The position numbers were made by a program, and so were the translations under genes. Shown here one piece after another: positions 1 through 12,290 of a stretch of DNA of 64,000 bases (position 1 is the stretch's first letter; every line of letters starts with the position of its first letter). The notes beneath the pieces are model-generated. The model ran no database searches. It was not told the origin of the DNA and worked only from the letters and a program-made list of their open reading frames with translations. This DNA comes from Mugil cephalus. Its lineage: Eukaryota; Chordata; Actinopteri; Mugiliformes; Mugilidae. The DNA is taken from NCBI RefSeq assembly GCF_022458985.1, contig NC_061789.1, positions 11,351,707-11,415,706 on the forward strand, written 5' to 3'.

Positions 1-288
1 GCGGAAAAGATAAAGGTCATGGTTACACAAAATAATGTAGCAAAAAGCTCATCCTTTGTGACATTTGACCTCTTTTAAACCCGCCGCGTCGTCCTCTTAA
101 CTCTTTCTTTTAGATGGGGCTGAAAACAGCACTTAAGTTCGCACTCATTTGTAAATTAGGAGACCAATGTGCCGTGTTTGCGCCCACTCATTCACCCCAG
201 CTGTGCAATCACTTCAAGTTTGTGTTGTATGTCTGAAGTGATTTGACAAGATCATCAACTCGGCCAGAGCTCCTGATCTTTCAGGAGG
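1..288 (+). other. sh2b1 5' untranslated region / upstream intron
   Basis: No coding exon is recognisable here. A pyrimidine tract ending in AG at 112-113 looks like a splice acceptor, so the exon carrying the sh2b1 start may begin at 114. If so, the first ATG of that exon (114-116) opens a 40-codon upstream frame that stops with TGA at 234-236, before the main start at 289. This is inference from splice-signal shape only; the true transcript start is unknown. Confidence 0.4.
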
Positions 289-3200
289 ATGAACGGCTCT
301 CTTTTAACGCCGCCCAGCCCGCGGGCTGCCAACTCCTCTCCTTTACCTCCCTCACCCTCCCCGTCCCCATCCCCGCCGTCCCCGTCTTTGCTGCCCTTGT
401 CCCCCCGGCCTCCCCCTCTCCCGCCGCTGGTGAGCCCCCCGCCCCAGGCTCACCCGTCCTCGCTGTCCGACACCCCGACGCCATCCCCCTCGCCTTGCCT
501 GAGTTGGACCGAGTTCTGTGAGCTCCACGCTCGCGTCGCCGCTGGGGACTTCGCACGCCACTTTCGGGCTTTTCTCCTGGAAAACCCTCACTACTCCACC
601 GACTCGGCGGCAGCCTTCTGCCGGCGCTTCACCGACCGCTTCGTCCGACACTTCCAGAGCGAGCTGGAGGGGGTGCTCCCGCCGAGCTGCGCGTCTGGGA
701 GGGATGAAATGGTGAGCTGGGCTCCCCAGTCCGATGCGACTTCCCTGGAAGAGGAAGCGGTCTCTCCTCTGTCGGCAACCGGGGGGGCGGTCCTGCCGTG
801 CCCTCCGACTAACGCGGCGCGCGCGGCGTCCAAGCCCGCGCCGACGCGGCTGGTGTTGGAGAGCCGCAGCGGGGACAGGTTTCAAGATTCCTACGCCCAC
901 GGGCAAGTCCTGCCCCCGTCTTCGTCGTCGTCGTGCTGCTCCTCGGTCGGAGGCAACAACGGGAGGCGCGAGGAGAGGGGGCCCATGATGGCCCCCGGAA
1001 ACGGGGAGGCTCCCGTCGAGGAGGAGGAGGACTGCTGGCTCGGGGTGGCGTCCGTCGGCGAAGACGTCGAGCCGGAAGAGCGGGAGGCGGAGTCCTCGGA
1101 GGTGGACAACGCGGACCCCTCGCACACTCCCCAGATCCCGCCTTCCTCTCTCACTCCTCCACCCGGCTCCAAAGGCAGCAGCACGCCCAACTCCTCCAAA
1201 AACAAACTGAAGAAGCGCTTCTCGCTGCGGAGCGTCGGCCGCAGCGTCCGGGGGAGCGTCCGCGGCATCCTGCACTGGCGGAGCTCCTCCAGCGACTCCG
1301 CCCAGAGCCAGCTGCCCTCCAGCTACAGCTACACCATGGGCGTCCAGGATGCCAGCCTGATTTCGGCCTCCAAGAGGAACTCTGGCACCCAGCCCCCCAC
1401 GCCCACCTCCTCCATGCCCGTCTCCCTGTCCATGCCCCTGTCCCTGCCTCACTCCTCCTCCTCCTCCCTGCCGCCGTCGTCTTCAAGCAGCGCCACCTCG
1501 CTGTCTCTGTCGGAGGCCGCCCGGGATCGGCGGCGAAGCAACGGCGAGGGAGGCGAGAAGGAGAAGTGGAGCCACCGCTTGGAGAAACTCAGACTGTCCC
1601 GGTCCCCTCCCCCCGTCCTCACCCCGAACGCCTCCGGCTCCCAGTCCGCCTCCTCCATGCTGCCGCCGAGCAGCGCCGCCGCCATGGGCCCCCCGCGGAA
1701 GGTGGGCCGGCTGGTGCGGGAGGGCGGGGTGAGCGTCAGCTCGTCCAACGACGAGTTGAGCGGGAGCCACAGCTTCTCCGGCTTCTCGTTCGGTCTGCTG
1801 CATCACGGCACGGACAACAACAACGCTGCCTCAGCTTCGTCCGCCGCAGCTCAGGCCGGTTCGGTGCAGCCTCTGGCCAGCGGAGGGAACGTGCCCTGGA
1901 GGGGAGGACGCTGGCATAAATGTCGCCTGGTCCTTAAGGAGAGGGACAGAGAAGGAGGAGAGCGGGGAGAGGAGTACTACTTGGAATTCTTCATTCCACC
2001 CAAAGTGAGTAACCCCAAAGATCCCATTCATGGAAGTCATAGTACTGCATATTATATAAACCTGAATAATAGTAATCATTACATTATTAATTCATGTCAG
2101 GTGGGAATATACTTAAGATCATCTCTTTCTAGTGACCTTATTTCTTAAATGTTCTTCTTAACGCCTCATAACAGCCACTTCTTAAAGCTAAAGGGAAAAC
2201 TGCTGTTTGTCTCCTCAGTCGTCAAAGCCTCGGCTGACTGTCCCCTGCTGCTCGATCGTGGATGTGAGAAGCACCACAGCGCTGGAGGTCCCCGACAAGG
2301 AAAACACCTTTCTGCTGCAGGTAACCGCCCGAGGCCCCCGTCTCGTCTTTCCGTCCCTTTTAATGCGCGGCCACTTTCACACAGACCCGAGCGCCATAGG
2401 CATCCTCAAAAATGTAACTAGGCATCACGGCAACACAGATCACAAGAGCTGTGATTGGTCCGCTTGGTAGTAGCGTGTTTTTAGCTGCTTCTCCATCTCC
2501 GCAATTTCTGAATTGATTGTTTTGGATCAGTAAAGATGGAACACATTGGAGTAGATTAAGCAAATATAAATGTAGACATAAGCTGCACTTTGGTTTGTGA
2601 GGGGTCATAGCAGTGAAGCATCCACACAGACTCTGATTGACTTTTTTATTCCCCCTCAGCTGGACGGCGCGGCGCAGTACGTGATAGAAACGCGAGACGC
2701 TGTTCAGATGAGGGCTTGGCTGAGCGACATCAGGAACGGCATCTGTCTCAGGTAAAGACGACAGCCGAGCCGCTGCAGCCTCCTCGTATCGTCTGATATG
2801 TTCTCTGACAGATGTGTGTGTGTTTGGTTCGCCTGCCTCCTCTTTCCCACAGTGAACAGGAAGACGCTGAGGGCGTGTGTATGGGGCCTTTAGACATCAG
2901 CGGGACACCTGAGATTGGTGACCGTCTTTCACAAGGTGAGCGTGTCTCTGTTTGTGACGGCCTCCTACTGTGGGTGGAAATAGATCAACAATAGTATCAG
3001 TATAATAGTATCTCACGCATACATTCTTTATGCATCCCCGTGTTTATAATTAATCATGATTGACACAGGAAAAGGGATTTTAAGCTGCCAGCCACAGCCC
3101 TTATTCCAACAGTTTTCCATTCGTCTGTCTCGCACGTATAAATCACTCCTCTTTCCGTCTCATAGAGCTCTTTAATAATTTAGTGGCAGTTAGCTGCTCT

Positions 3201-6200
3201 ATGTGGCCTGGTAAGCATTTACGAGTGATGCTGTGAACTCTTCTTCTCTCTACTTCCTGTTATTCTTACTGGCAGATCACCCGAATAAATGGACGTGCAC
3301 AGTGCTGGGGTCTGCAGCTCGTTATTCCTTATAAATTTCCCCTAAAAAATATTTGAGTCTTTCAACCGGTTCCAGCATGTTGGTCTCACCGATGTCTGTG
3401 CTTGTCCTGGATGAGGAAATGCACTTCAGACCACAGCTGTCGTAGTCGGCGTCACAGCAACGTGCATTTACATATCTGGGGAGGTGGATGACAGAGTACG
3501 GACTAGATTCAAAGCGAAAGCTGAAATTTAGCTTAAGAAACGTACATGATCGCTCTCTACTTCCAGCTGCTCCTGTTGAATCCTGAGAATATGCAACTTC
3601 TTCCGCTAAACTTGAGTCTTCTTTTTAACGTGAGAGACTTTTCTCCGCTCTCTTGTTCTTTTCGGTCATGCCAGTGTGTTACGGAGGAATCGGAGGCTCC
3701 TCACCCCTGATGGATCCCCTCCCTCCGGAGCTGCCACCCCGAGCCCCCCTCGACGAACCCGACGGCCGAATACTCGGAGGAGGCGGGGCCAGCCTGGGCA
3801 CGCCGTTCGCTGAGACGCCAGACGCCACAGGTGACACTGTCAAACTTAACGGCAACCTGTTGCAGCGCAATGATGACAGTGACTATTAATGATTATTGTC
3901 TTTTCTTCAATCATCCAGGGTCCTTCCTCTTCTCCGATGTGCCGACGACCGAGACGGTCGAGCACCCGCTCAGCGAGTGTCAGTGGTTCCACGGCACCCT
4001 GTCGCGTCTCAAAGCTGCCCAGCTGGTGCTGGCTGGAGGGCCGGCGAGCCACGGCGTCTTTCTGGTCCGGCAGAGCGAGACACGGCGCGGAGAATATGTC
4101 CTCACCTTTAACTTCCAGGGCAAGGCCAAGGTGAGTCCGAGACCGAGGAAGTCAAAAAAAAAACAATCCTGAAACTAAATCCTGTTTACAGTAAATATCA
4201 CAATGTTGATTGTGATTCATCAGCAGATACTTATTTATACGTCCTCCTCTCTAGAGACTAATATATTAACAGATCATTCAATCAGATTACTTCAGTCTTG
4301 CTTTATAAGTGGAACATTTGAGACTTAAATATCTACAGTAAAACGTCTACCCCAAAAGTAGGGACCCCCTACCAAGTAAACATAAACAAACCTAACTGGT
4401 ACATATACTATATATATGTTGGATTCATGTTAATTTGTATTTGGAAAAAAAAACAAAAAAAATCTGTGGGGGAAAATTAAAAAAATATAAAAAATGTCTA
4501 ATCAACCAACATTTTGCGTTCCTCTGTGGACCCCCTGTTGAAGTCCTGTGGTCTACAGTCAGTTTTGTTCACACGTTGCTTCCACCCACTCCAGCATCTC
4601 CGCTTGTCCCTGAACGAGGACGGCCAGTGTCGAGTGCAGCACCTCTGGTTCCAGTCCATCTTCGACATGCTGGAGCACTTCCGGGTGCATCCCATTCCCC
4701 TGGAGTCCGGAGGCGCCTCCGATGTCACGCTCATCAGCTTCGTGGGGGCCACCGCGGTTCGCCAGCCAGGTATGGGCTTCTTCTTCTTCCTCGTTCCCCC
4801 GTGATCTCCAGGACCCCACCATGAGTTTATGTCTGACTCGTTCAAACTTGTTTGGAGTTACTGGCGTCAGGTGTGATACCCGCTGGTAAGTTTCTTCTGT
4901 TGATGTTAACGTTTAGGCTTTAGGTGTTTCAGCTGTAGAGTCGGTGGAGACGCAGCCACAGGGAAAAAGAAACAAGCAAATCTTTTTTCTTACTCGTGTA
5001 AGATGTTTAAAATGTGGACTTGTTCTTCACTGTTGACGAAATCAATACTATAAACACGACCTGACTGATCACAGCTGTTTTTGTTGTTTCACCGTAGCCT
5101 CCGTAGTTTCATCCGTCTGTTGTAGCTTCAGGTTCTTTAAGAAGAAAAAACATAAAACAACTTAAACATCTACGGCAATGACATGTGACCAAGTTGTGTT
5201 TGCAGCAGGGTCAAATAAAACATGTGGCACATTAAAAGTAAATAAAAGGTACAATGTCTGAATCAGAGCCATATGTTAAAGAGAGTCTGGCCAACTCAAA
5301 TCATGGGCGCTATGTTTGCTACATCAAAGGGAAGATTGGGCCTGTAAATGTTATTGCCAACGTCTGTCCATATGTAAAAGGCACTCACTTAAATATCCCA
5401 ACATCCTTAAATAGTCAAAATTAAACTAGTCTTACTGTATTTACTATAATCATTATAACATTAGCACGCTAGGCATAATAAGTTAGTAGCAACCGAGGCA
5501 AAGTTACGTAGATTTTTCTGTCAGTACATGGAGATAAATTACATATTCACAGCATATATGACGGTAGCTGTTATTTTTCTAAGCCTTTAGTCTAAATAAC
5601 TACGTAGCAGCAGGCTTTGTTAACTTCAAACTTCCTTCATTTGTAAAGTGGTGTTGGGCATTTTTGAGATCAAGGTCCACATTAACTTTATTTTTCATAT
5701 ATAAAATCTTAAAAAACGTCAAAGGGAGACATTGACATGTACCTCACATAACGGGGAGAAATCAGTTCACATCCAGTTCTTAATTTTAATCTTCTGCTCC
5801 CATAACTTTATTCTCTGTTATCACCACTTCTCTACGGGTGAATATTGGTTACATGTATCCAACATGGCGCCCATGAAACACGTGACCAGCTCAGAACCAA
5901 TCAGCATAGAGGGATAGTTCAGACAGTCCATTCCCTAGTTGGCCAAACTCTCTTTAACATACGGCTCTGGTTTGTATTACATCCGCAGCGTTAGACAAAT
6001 GGACAGACAGATCCTAGAATGTGAGCCAGGTGTTGAACACCTGTAGGGAAGTGAACAGTCACCTCGAAGGTCAGAGCTGCTGCACAGCTGGAAACACATC
6101 CATCAAATGTCTGTCTGTGTGTTTTTTCGTGGCAGCCATGTTTTCACTCTCATCTCTTCCTTTCCCTCTCCACACGTATCCAGAATCAGACGTTTTGAAA

Positions 6201-7071
6201 CGAGCGACCACTAAACACGTATCTATCTCGGAAGATTCGGGACAATTTTAAACGTTTTAAAATAACAGGGACAGAAACGAACTCTGCTCGGCTTCGCACC
6301 CCGCAGCCTTTTTCATCTGCTCCCATCTGTGTTCTGACCTCTTTGTTGTTGTCTTGTTGTATCCGTTGGCTCATCCCTTGCAGGCCGGGACAGGGCAGGC
6401 AGTCGGCCTACAGTCTGTGATGTCATCACCACGCGCCATCCTGACTCTCCATCAACCCCCATCTCTGACTGTGTGTAAGTGAGACCGGACTCAGCTGAGA
6501 GCGAGAGAGAGAGAGAGAGAAAAGAGTGTGTGGCAGGGAGTGAGTGAGGCCGTTTAGTTATTATTTTTTTTATTTATTTTTTATTTACCCACATGTCAGA
6601 GGACGGCTTCCTGCTTCTGAGCTGTGCAGCTTTAAGTTCTTCATGAGTTTGTTTCAACGTTCAGGTTCAGCGCCACAGTTGTCTTGGTTTAAATGTATAT
6701 ATGTGTTTTAGTTTATTTTTTTCTTCTACAAATCTGACCATTGATTTTAATCTTAAAGCCAAATACATTTTAATTTGACTTCCTTAAAATGCTTTTTATT
6801 TTCTAAGTTAACAGGTATTTTAAATTGAAAAATGTGAAGACGTTTTTGCCTGCTTTTTGCGTAGCATATGATCACAGTCTGAACATTTTTCAGTTGTTCA
6901 GACAAATTGATGAGTTTGGAGACTCGTCGCGGGGACGAGGTTTTAGTTTTTTTTTTTACACTTTTTGATGAATTAGATGAGACAGATGATAAAACAGTCA
7001 TTTTTAGGAGCAGATTCATCACTGCTGGTTAAATGTGGATTTGTAGATATTGTCCTATAGTTTGTGTGTTG

Positions 7072-7127
<56 letters not shown>

Positions 7128-7872
7128 CACCGTGAATTGGACTGCCTCCATGACTCCCATGGACTCCACGACCGCAGACCTCCGCCGCCTAACCAACCAC
7201 TCACTGTCACTTTCTCTTTTTCTCTCCAACTTCTCATCCTTCTTTCCTCCGACTACGCTGTCACTTCCACTTTCGGCCTTATTTCCTCCCCCCCCCCTCC
7301 TCCGCCCCACCACCCCCACCCTCAACCCCCCCCACCCTCCCACCTCCTCTGCCTTCCTTTATTTACACTTCTCTCTCATTTCCCTCCTCTCTTTCTTTTT
7401 CTCCTTTTCTCGCCTGTTGCTCCTCCTTGCAGACTTGACCAGCAGACCCCGTAGCCCGCCTCAGCCTCCTCCCCTGCCGCCGGGGCGACCGCCGCCGCCT
7501 ACTCCGCCCCAGGAGAGGGGAAACGAGACGGAGCCGGGGGGAGGAGGAGGAGGAGGAGGAGGAGGAGGAGCAACAGCAACAGCGGGAGGAGGAGGAGGAG
7601 GAGGTGGTGGTGGAGGAGGAGGAGCAGCAGCAGCAGGAGCAGGAGGTGGAGGAGGAGGAGCGGCGGCGGCGGCGGCGACTGTGGTGACAATGGCGGCCTC
7701 GGCAGGAGCGGGAGGAAGTGGAGGCAGCGGAGGTGGTAGCGGGGGAGGAGTGGAGGACTGGGAGGACAGAGACAGGGACACTCCTCTCCGCCAACTAGAA
7801 GCTGTGGAGGGAGAAGAGAGGGACGGAGCGAGGGCTCCCCGAGCCATCGATAACCAGTACTCCTTCTTCTGA
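289..7872 (+). CDS. sh2b1: SH2B adaptor protein 1 (9 coding exons)
   Basis: Adaptor that couples JAK2, insulin, leptin and neurotrophin receptors to downstream signalling at the plasma membrane. Exons: 289-2004, 2219-2320, 2660-2751, 2853-2935, 3675-3830, 3919-4130, 4595-4769, 6384-6474, then 7433 or 7443-7872; all junctions are GT-AG and in frame. Domains seen: Phe-zipper dimerisation region about residues 71-130 ([10 protein letters not shown] and following); Ser/Pro-rich linker with a basic patch; PH domain about 470-640; SH2 domain from W739 (QWFHGTLSR) with the phosphotyrosine-binding Arg767 in FLVRQSE. The long form is 1018 aa, longer than the roughly 670-760 aa mammalian isoforms. It has a poly-Gly tail and ends NQYSFF, like the C-terminal tyrosine motif of SH2B2/SH2B3. 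A short form (882 aa) ends soon after SDCV, resembling mammalian isoform beta as I recall it. SH2B2 is the alternative; neighbouring atxn2l, lat, spns1 and nfatc2ip favour SH2B1. Confidence 0.93.
2398..2560 (+). repeat. Diverged repeat, copy 1 (sh2b1 intron 2)
   Basis: This intronic stretch matches 49728-49880 in the same orientation, with shared blocks AAGAGCTGTGATT, GTCCGCTT, GCTTCTC and ATTTTGGATCA plus small indels. It is probably a degraded non-autonomous transposon; no ends or target duplications were identified in this copy. Confidence 0.6.
5264..5969. mobile_element. 706 bp inverted-repeat (MITE-like) element in sh2b1 intron 7
   Basis: The ends are inverted repeats of about 33 bp: the left starts CAGAGCCATATGTTAAAGAG and the right, reverse-complemented, starts CAGAGCCGTATGTTAAAGAG. 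They are flanked by GTCTGAAT (5256-5263) and GTTTGTAT (5970-5977), an imperfect 8-bp target duplication (6 of 8). CAG ends and 8-bp duplication fit the hAT superfamily. The interior has no transposase-like frame. It lies in the intron between the second SH2 exon and exon 8. Confidence 0.75.
7074..7126 (+). repeat. (TG)n microsatellite
   Basis: About 26 uninterrupted TG dinucleotides in sh2b1 intron 8, followed by a C/T-rich stretch (about 7260-7430) that forms the polypyrimidine tract of the last exon. Confidence 0.98.
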
Positions 7873-7940
7873 TGAAGGGAAGGCCAGGAGGAGGAAGAAT
7901 GGGAGGAGGAGGAGGAGGAGGAGGAGGAGGAGGAGGAGGT
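7540..7940 (+). repeat. GGA-rich purine tract at sh2b1 C-terminus and start of 3'UTR
   Basis: Imperfect GGA/GGT/GCA triplets run through the last coding exon, encoding mainly Gly and Ala in the long Sh2b1 isoform. After the stop at 7870-7872 a second pure GGA run occurs at about 7895-7940. Because of this composition several frames on both strands are open through the tract (poly-Pro, poly-Ser, Leu-rich); those are shadows. The RNA could act as a splicing enhancer or fold into G-quadruplexes, which is inference. Confidence 0.85.
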
Positions 7941-10900
7941 GTATGCGTGTTTTTGTGTGTATCTGACAGAGTGTGCGTGCGAGAGCGAAAGCGAGAATGA
8001 ATGAGGCGGCGTACATCATAGCCATTTATAACCAGTATTTTTATTTTGTTAGCAAGGTGGAGGAAGAGGAGGATGAGGAGGAGGAGGTGTAAAAGTACTA
8101 ACACTAAATGAGAGAGAGAGAGAAGACTAAGCAGCAACGGTGAGACGGGTGAGAGCGGCTTTACACTAACACTAAACTAGCGGTACATTTCTTTGAGTCT
8201 TTAGCCAGATAAGCTTCGTGTTTTGCCGGTGCGCCTCACAGTGGGCTCTGTCCTCTCTTCGTGAACAGTAGTGAGAGCTGTGAAGCCAGCAGATCCAATA
8301 CCTCACAGCGGTCCTGCCAAGACAGCACACGCTAGCCAGAGGCCAAACATACTCTACAGACATTTCAACTGTGGCGAGAAGACTCAAAGCATTACACTCC
8401 AGCTGAGACGATGCGCCATTTTTTTTTCTTTTGTTTTGTTTTTTTTAAAAAAAAAACAGCTTTACCTGTCCACAGGAAGTGTCTGCTTAGCGCTGTGGCT
8501 CCTTCACAACAACCTGCACTCATTTATAACACTGTTTGTCTCATCCATAGAAAAAAAAAAAAATGTTATTTGTCTGCTTTGCAACTTATGTGGGATGAGA
8601 AATTTAGATTTTAACGCAGAATTCAGCATGCAGTTCTCCATGTTTCACATTTTTCCCGGTGAGCTGCAGATAGCATTATTTAAAAACCTTGCTTAACGAG
8701 ACAAACGTTCAAAATAAAAAGGGCAAAAAAAAAATATATATAAAAAAATGAGTCGCCAGAATCTAAACCAGCTGCAAACGTGGATGTAGTTTGCTGTGAA
8801 ATATTGGCAGAGGAGCTCAGAAGTGTAATCCTCCTCAGGAAGTTGTGACCGAGCCCGAGTGCTGCAGCCGATTCCTGTGCACGCAGGATTATAACTGCTT
8901 AAATCATAGCAGATTAACCCCTAAATAAAATGAATAGATTTATTTTTAATAATAACATTAATTTATGATTGAAAAAAAGCTATAAAACCGACATCTGAAA
9001 TGTGAATTTAAATCAACAATAATGAATGTGTACTACTACTACTACTACTATTACTACTACTAATAATAATCATACTAACACTAATTACATGGTTTACATG
9101 TATTTACCGCTACATTTTAGATGCCACAAGTTGGTCTCACACAGATCAAACATTTCTCTCTGTAAAAGTAGATCTCGGTTTATGAGGGTAAAACTTGACG
9201 CCTTTTATTAGTTTTATTGCATTAATCGCCTCAGTTTTATCCCACTGCTTCAAAAGCGAAGCCAAAACGCAGCAGAAACGGGAGCTGCCATCTTGCCTAC
9301 AAATGTAGCTCGTGAGCTCGTGGTTACAACTTGAGAAGTCTGCTACACAAAATGTTTTGCTGTTCGGTTGGTAACGTCAGCTGTGAGTCGTTGCTAGGCA
9401 ACGGCAGCGAGGCTAAGCGAGCCGCCGACAAAGCAAACAGAAGAAAAACGAAGACACGGCGAAAGATTATCTACATTTTTTTCTCAGACGTTTCACAAAA
9501 CAATCGCAATATATTAGCTTGTCGTCGGCAAACACGTGAACTCATGTAACCCTCCCGGAAAAAAAAAAACGCTAAAAGTAGAAGTTGTTGTTGTCTCAGG
9601 AAAAAGGAAGCTGCATCAGCAGATTGAACGCATGCAGGACCGTTCTGCCTTCAGCTGCCTGACCTCCGTCCTCTGGACTGGAGAGGGGCCGAGCTCAGTT
9701 CGCATGAAAACCACCGGCATCAGCACGCGGATAACGGAAGATGCACGTACGCGATAGCTTAGCTTCTGCGGCAAACAAATACACACACACGGGCGTGAAA
9801 CGGGGTCATCGTCCGACCGGTTTTAGGAAAGATGTTAAATAAAAAACCGTTAAGCTAGTTTTAGTTGCCAACTTGGGTTAATGACAGGATTATTTGATTT
9901 AGCTGCTGATATTTACTCCACAATGACCAAGATCACCATTACTCACTCCCTGATTATAACCTCTTTATGAAGGAGCTTAGAAAGAGCTCAGGAAGCATTG
10001 GTTTTTGACAGGATCCTTGTGTCTAAACAAGCCATAGAAAACATTGATAAATGTTCAGACGTTTATGAAGAGTTTAGCTGCGACATATAAACCCTTTGTA
10101 AAGATACGGTACGGTTGTTTTTATTAAGGCTCATAATGGAACAAAATTATCAGTCATTATATATAAAACCATTGATCACTACTCACAAATCCTTCATAAA
10201 GGAGGATATCATTAAAAAGTGAAACTGATTTTTTTTTTCTCTTTCATTTCTTCCTGTTAATGGTATTTTTGCACGTCTCAACTGAGAAGATACACACGAC
10301 TAACACTACGGTACTTCAGTTTTTACCAGTTATTCTTATTGAATTATACATTTCCAGAAAGGTTTGCACACAGGTTAAGATTAAATTGGCTGTTTTTTTT
10401 TGTTTTTTGTTTTTGTTTGGTGCCGTCTCGACTGTGTGTGTAATGATTTGGGTCCGTAGCAGGCAGGAAACATTTACCTCAGTCACACTTAGCAGCATCA
10501 CTCAGTACGTATGTCTCTCTCTCTTTCTCTCTCTCTTTCTCTTTCTGGGAGAAAATTATTGATGAAACCAATAACAATAACGTCGATGGAAATAATATTA
10601 ATAATAATGACGGTCAGAATAATAGTATTAAATTTATTTGTTTTTAAGACACCTTTTTATTTTGTATGCTTACTCCATGTAACACTTGTTGTTCCGACTC
10701 CATTTAGTGATTCAGTTCAAATGTCTTTGTGCCTTTTTTATTTCAAAAGAAGGAAGAAAAAAAACAAAAAAAGAAAAATGCCTCGTTCTCAAGGCCACAA
10801 AATCCCTCGCTCTCTTTTCATGCTGTCCTCTCCTCCTCGGCCTCATCCCGCATTCAAGAAAAATATAGCAGAAAATGTCAATGAAAAAAAAAATGACAAA

Positions 10901-12160
10901 AAAAAAACAACAACTACTTTTTGTACTTGTGCCTTTCTGTGTCTGTCGTCTCGTCATCGGCCTCTGTCTCGGTTCATCTTTCAGTTTAGAGCTCTCCTGT
11001 TTTCTGCCAGTCTTTTCTTTGCTCATGTATTTGTCTATATGCACCTTTCCCCTCCAATCATCATGTTCTGTGTCTCAGTTTCAGAACTCTTTGTGCCTTT
11101 CTCTGTCTCTTTTCTCTCTTTGCTGGGACCGTGTGTTGAGGGCGGGCAGCGTCGTCTGTCCAGCCTGTGTGGTTAGTTTCAGGTACTACATTGAATTTAA
11201 TGATAATGATATAATATAAATATAGTGAAACATAAAGGCTGGTGTGTGTGGTCATTTTCCTCACTATTTGATAATCACACAACACTGAGTGTACACTTTG
11301 CTTTCATTTAATTTGGGTTTAAAGATTTTTGCTTTTTCTAAGCTTTTTACACATTCTCCTGCTTCTCCGCCACCTTCGGGAGGCATCTGATCGCCTCCGA
11401 TTCATCAGCTCCAACCTTTCAGCCAAACCATTTCCACCCACAAGAAGGAGCAGGGATTCGTGCAGCAGATGGTCGTGAGTGTCCCGAGTGAACGTCACGC
11501 ACTCGACCTTTTATTCAAGATGAGAAGAAAAACTATTTGATGTTGGATGTAAATGGTGAGAGTGAGATACTAGAAACTTCCTTGGGTATAAGCCCAACTA
11601 AAGGTCTGTTTATCTAATCACTCGCTGTTTTTGGAGCTACGGCGACATGGCACGGTTTTTAATCTGTGGGATGTCGTCGGTAATGTCGAGGTTATCACCG
11701 GTTAAAGAGCCACGTAGAAGTCTGGACACAAAATGAGACCTCCTGATCCCACTGCAAAATTAAATAAATAAATTAGTTTCTTTATATTTTAAATATGTTA
11801 TCTTTTCTGGGTAAAATTGCAGTGGTAGTAATAATAATAATAATAATAATAATAAGACTCAAATTGACTATTACTACAGAAAGCAGTTTGAGTGGCTTTA
11901 AAAATAAAAATAAAAGTTCCTAAAAAACCATATTTATGTCAAATAATTATTTCCAAAAATCAAACTGCTTGTAACACATTTAAATTGTAGTTTTGTGGTT
12001 ATTGTTTCAAGCACCTTGGTATTTAACACAGAATTAGCCGAACCCCTTTGCGTTTATTCATATTTTTTCTCCCAAAATAAGTAAAACACTGAATGGGGTC
12101 GATTTAATTTTTCAGAAGGACAGCTTTGGAGAATTAGCCCGGAAGATCAATGATTGACAG
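7873..12160 (+). other. sh2b1 3'UTR and sh2b1-atxn2l intergenic region
   Basis: No coding exon is supported. The proximal part is presumably sh2b1 3'UTR, with a polyadenylation signal AATAAA at 8713-8718 and further candidates downstream. Contents are low complexity: T- and A-runs at 8410-8460 and 8551-8563, a TAC run near 9031-9058, a TC-rich stretch near 10511-10545, A-rich blocks at 10740-10910 and a TAA run at about 11828-11855. Open frames near 10.5-11.2 kb are translations of these tracts. Human TUFM, which separates ATXN2L from SH2B1, is not seen. Confidence 0.6.
8713..8718 (+). terminator. Candidate sh2b1 polyadenylation signal
   Basis: AATAAA about 840 nt after the sh2b1 stop codon, followed by A-rich sequence. 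Later AATAAA copies exist, so longer 3'UTR forms are possible. Confidence 0.45.
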
Positions 12161-12164
12161 GGCG

Positions 12165-12290
12165 TCTGACCAATGAGAAGACGAGTCAAGAATCATCCGG
12201 AGACGTGGTGACCAATCAGCGCTCGCTGTTCTTAAGTGGGCGGGGATAACCTACAGGAGCGTTCGTTATACCTACTCGGAGGAGCCCGGT
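12165..12290 (+). promoter_or_regulatory. atxn2l core promoter: two CCAAT boxes and a GC box
   Basis: Two CCAAT motifs on the plus strand (12170-12174 and 12212-12216), about 40 bp apart, precede a GC box GGGCGGGG at 12238-12245. The surrounding 12.1-12.8 kb is richer in CpG than its flanks. This is the usual look of a TATA-less housekeeping promoter (NF-Y plus Sp1). Transcription probably starts near 12270-12300; the exact site is inferred. Confidence 0.6.

Noticed and set aside
352-1806. Long minus-strand and alternative-frame open frames across sh2b1 exon 1
   Set aside because: They are shadows of a GC-rich Ser/Pro/Gly coding exon. The plus frame from 289 carries the recognisable Phe-zipper and PH sequences; the others match nothing.
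7033-7432. Open frame continuing upstream of the last sh2b1 exon
   Set aside because: It reads through the TG microsatellite and the polypyrimidine tract of the acceptor, so it is intron.
10511-11176. 221-codon plus-strand open frame between sh2b1 and atxn2l
   Set aside because: Translation of T-, TC- and A-rich low-complexity DNA, with no domain and no supporting splice sites.
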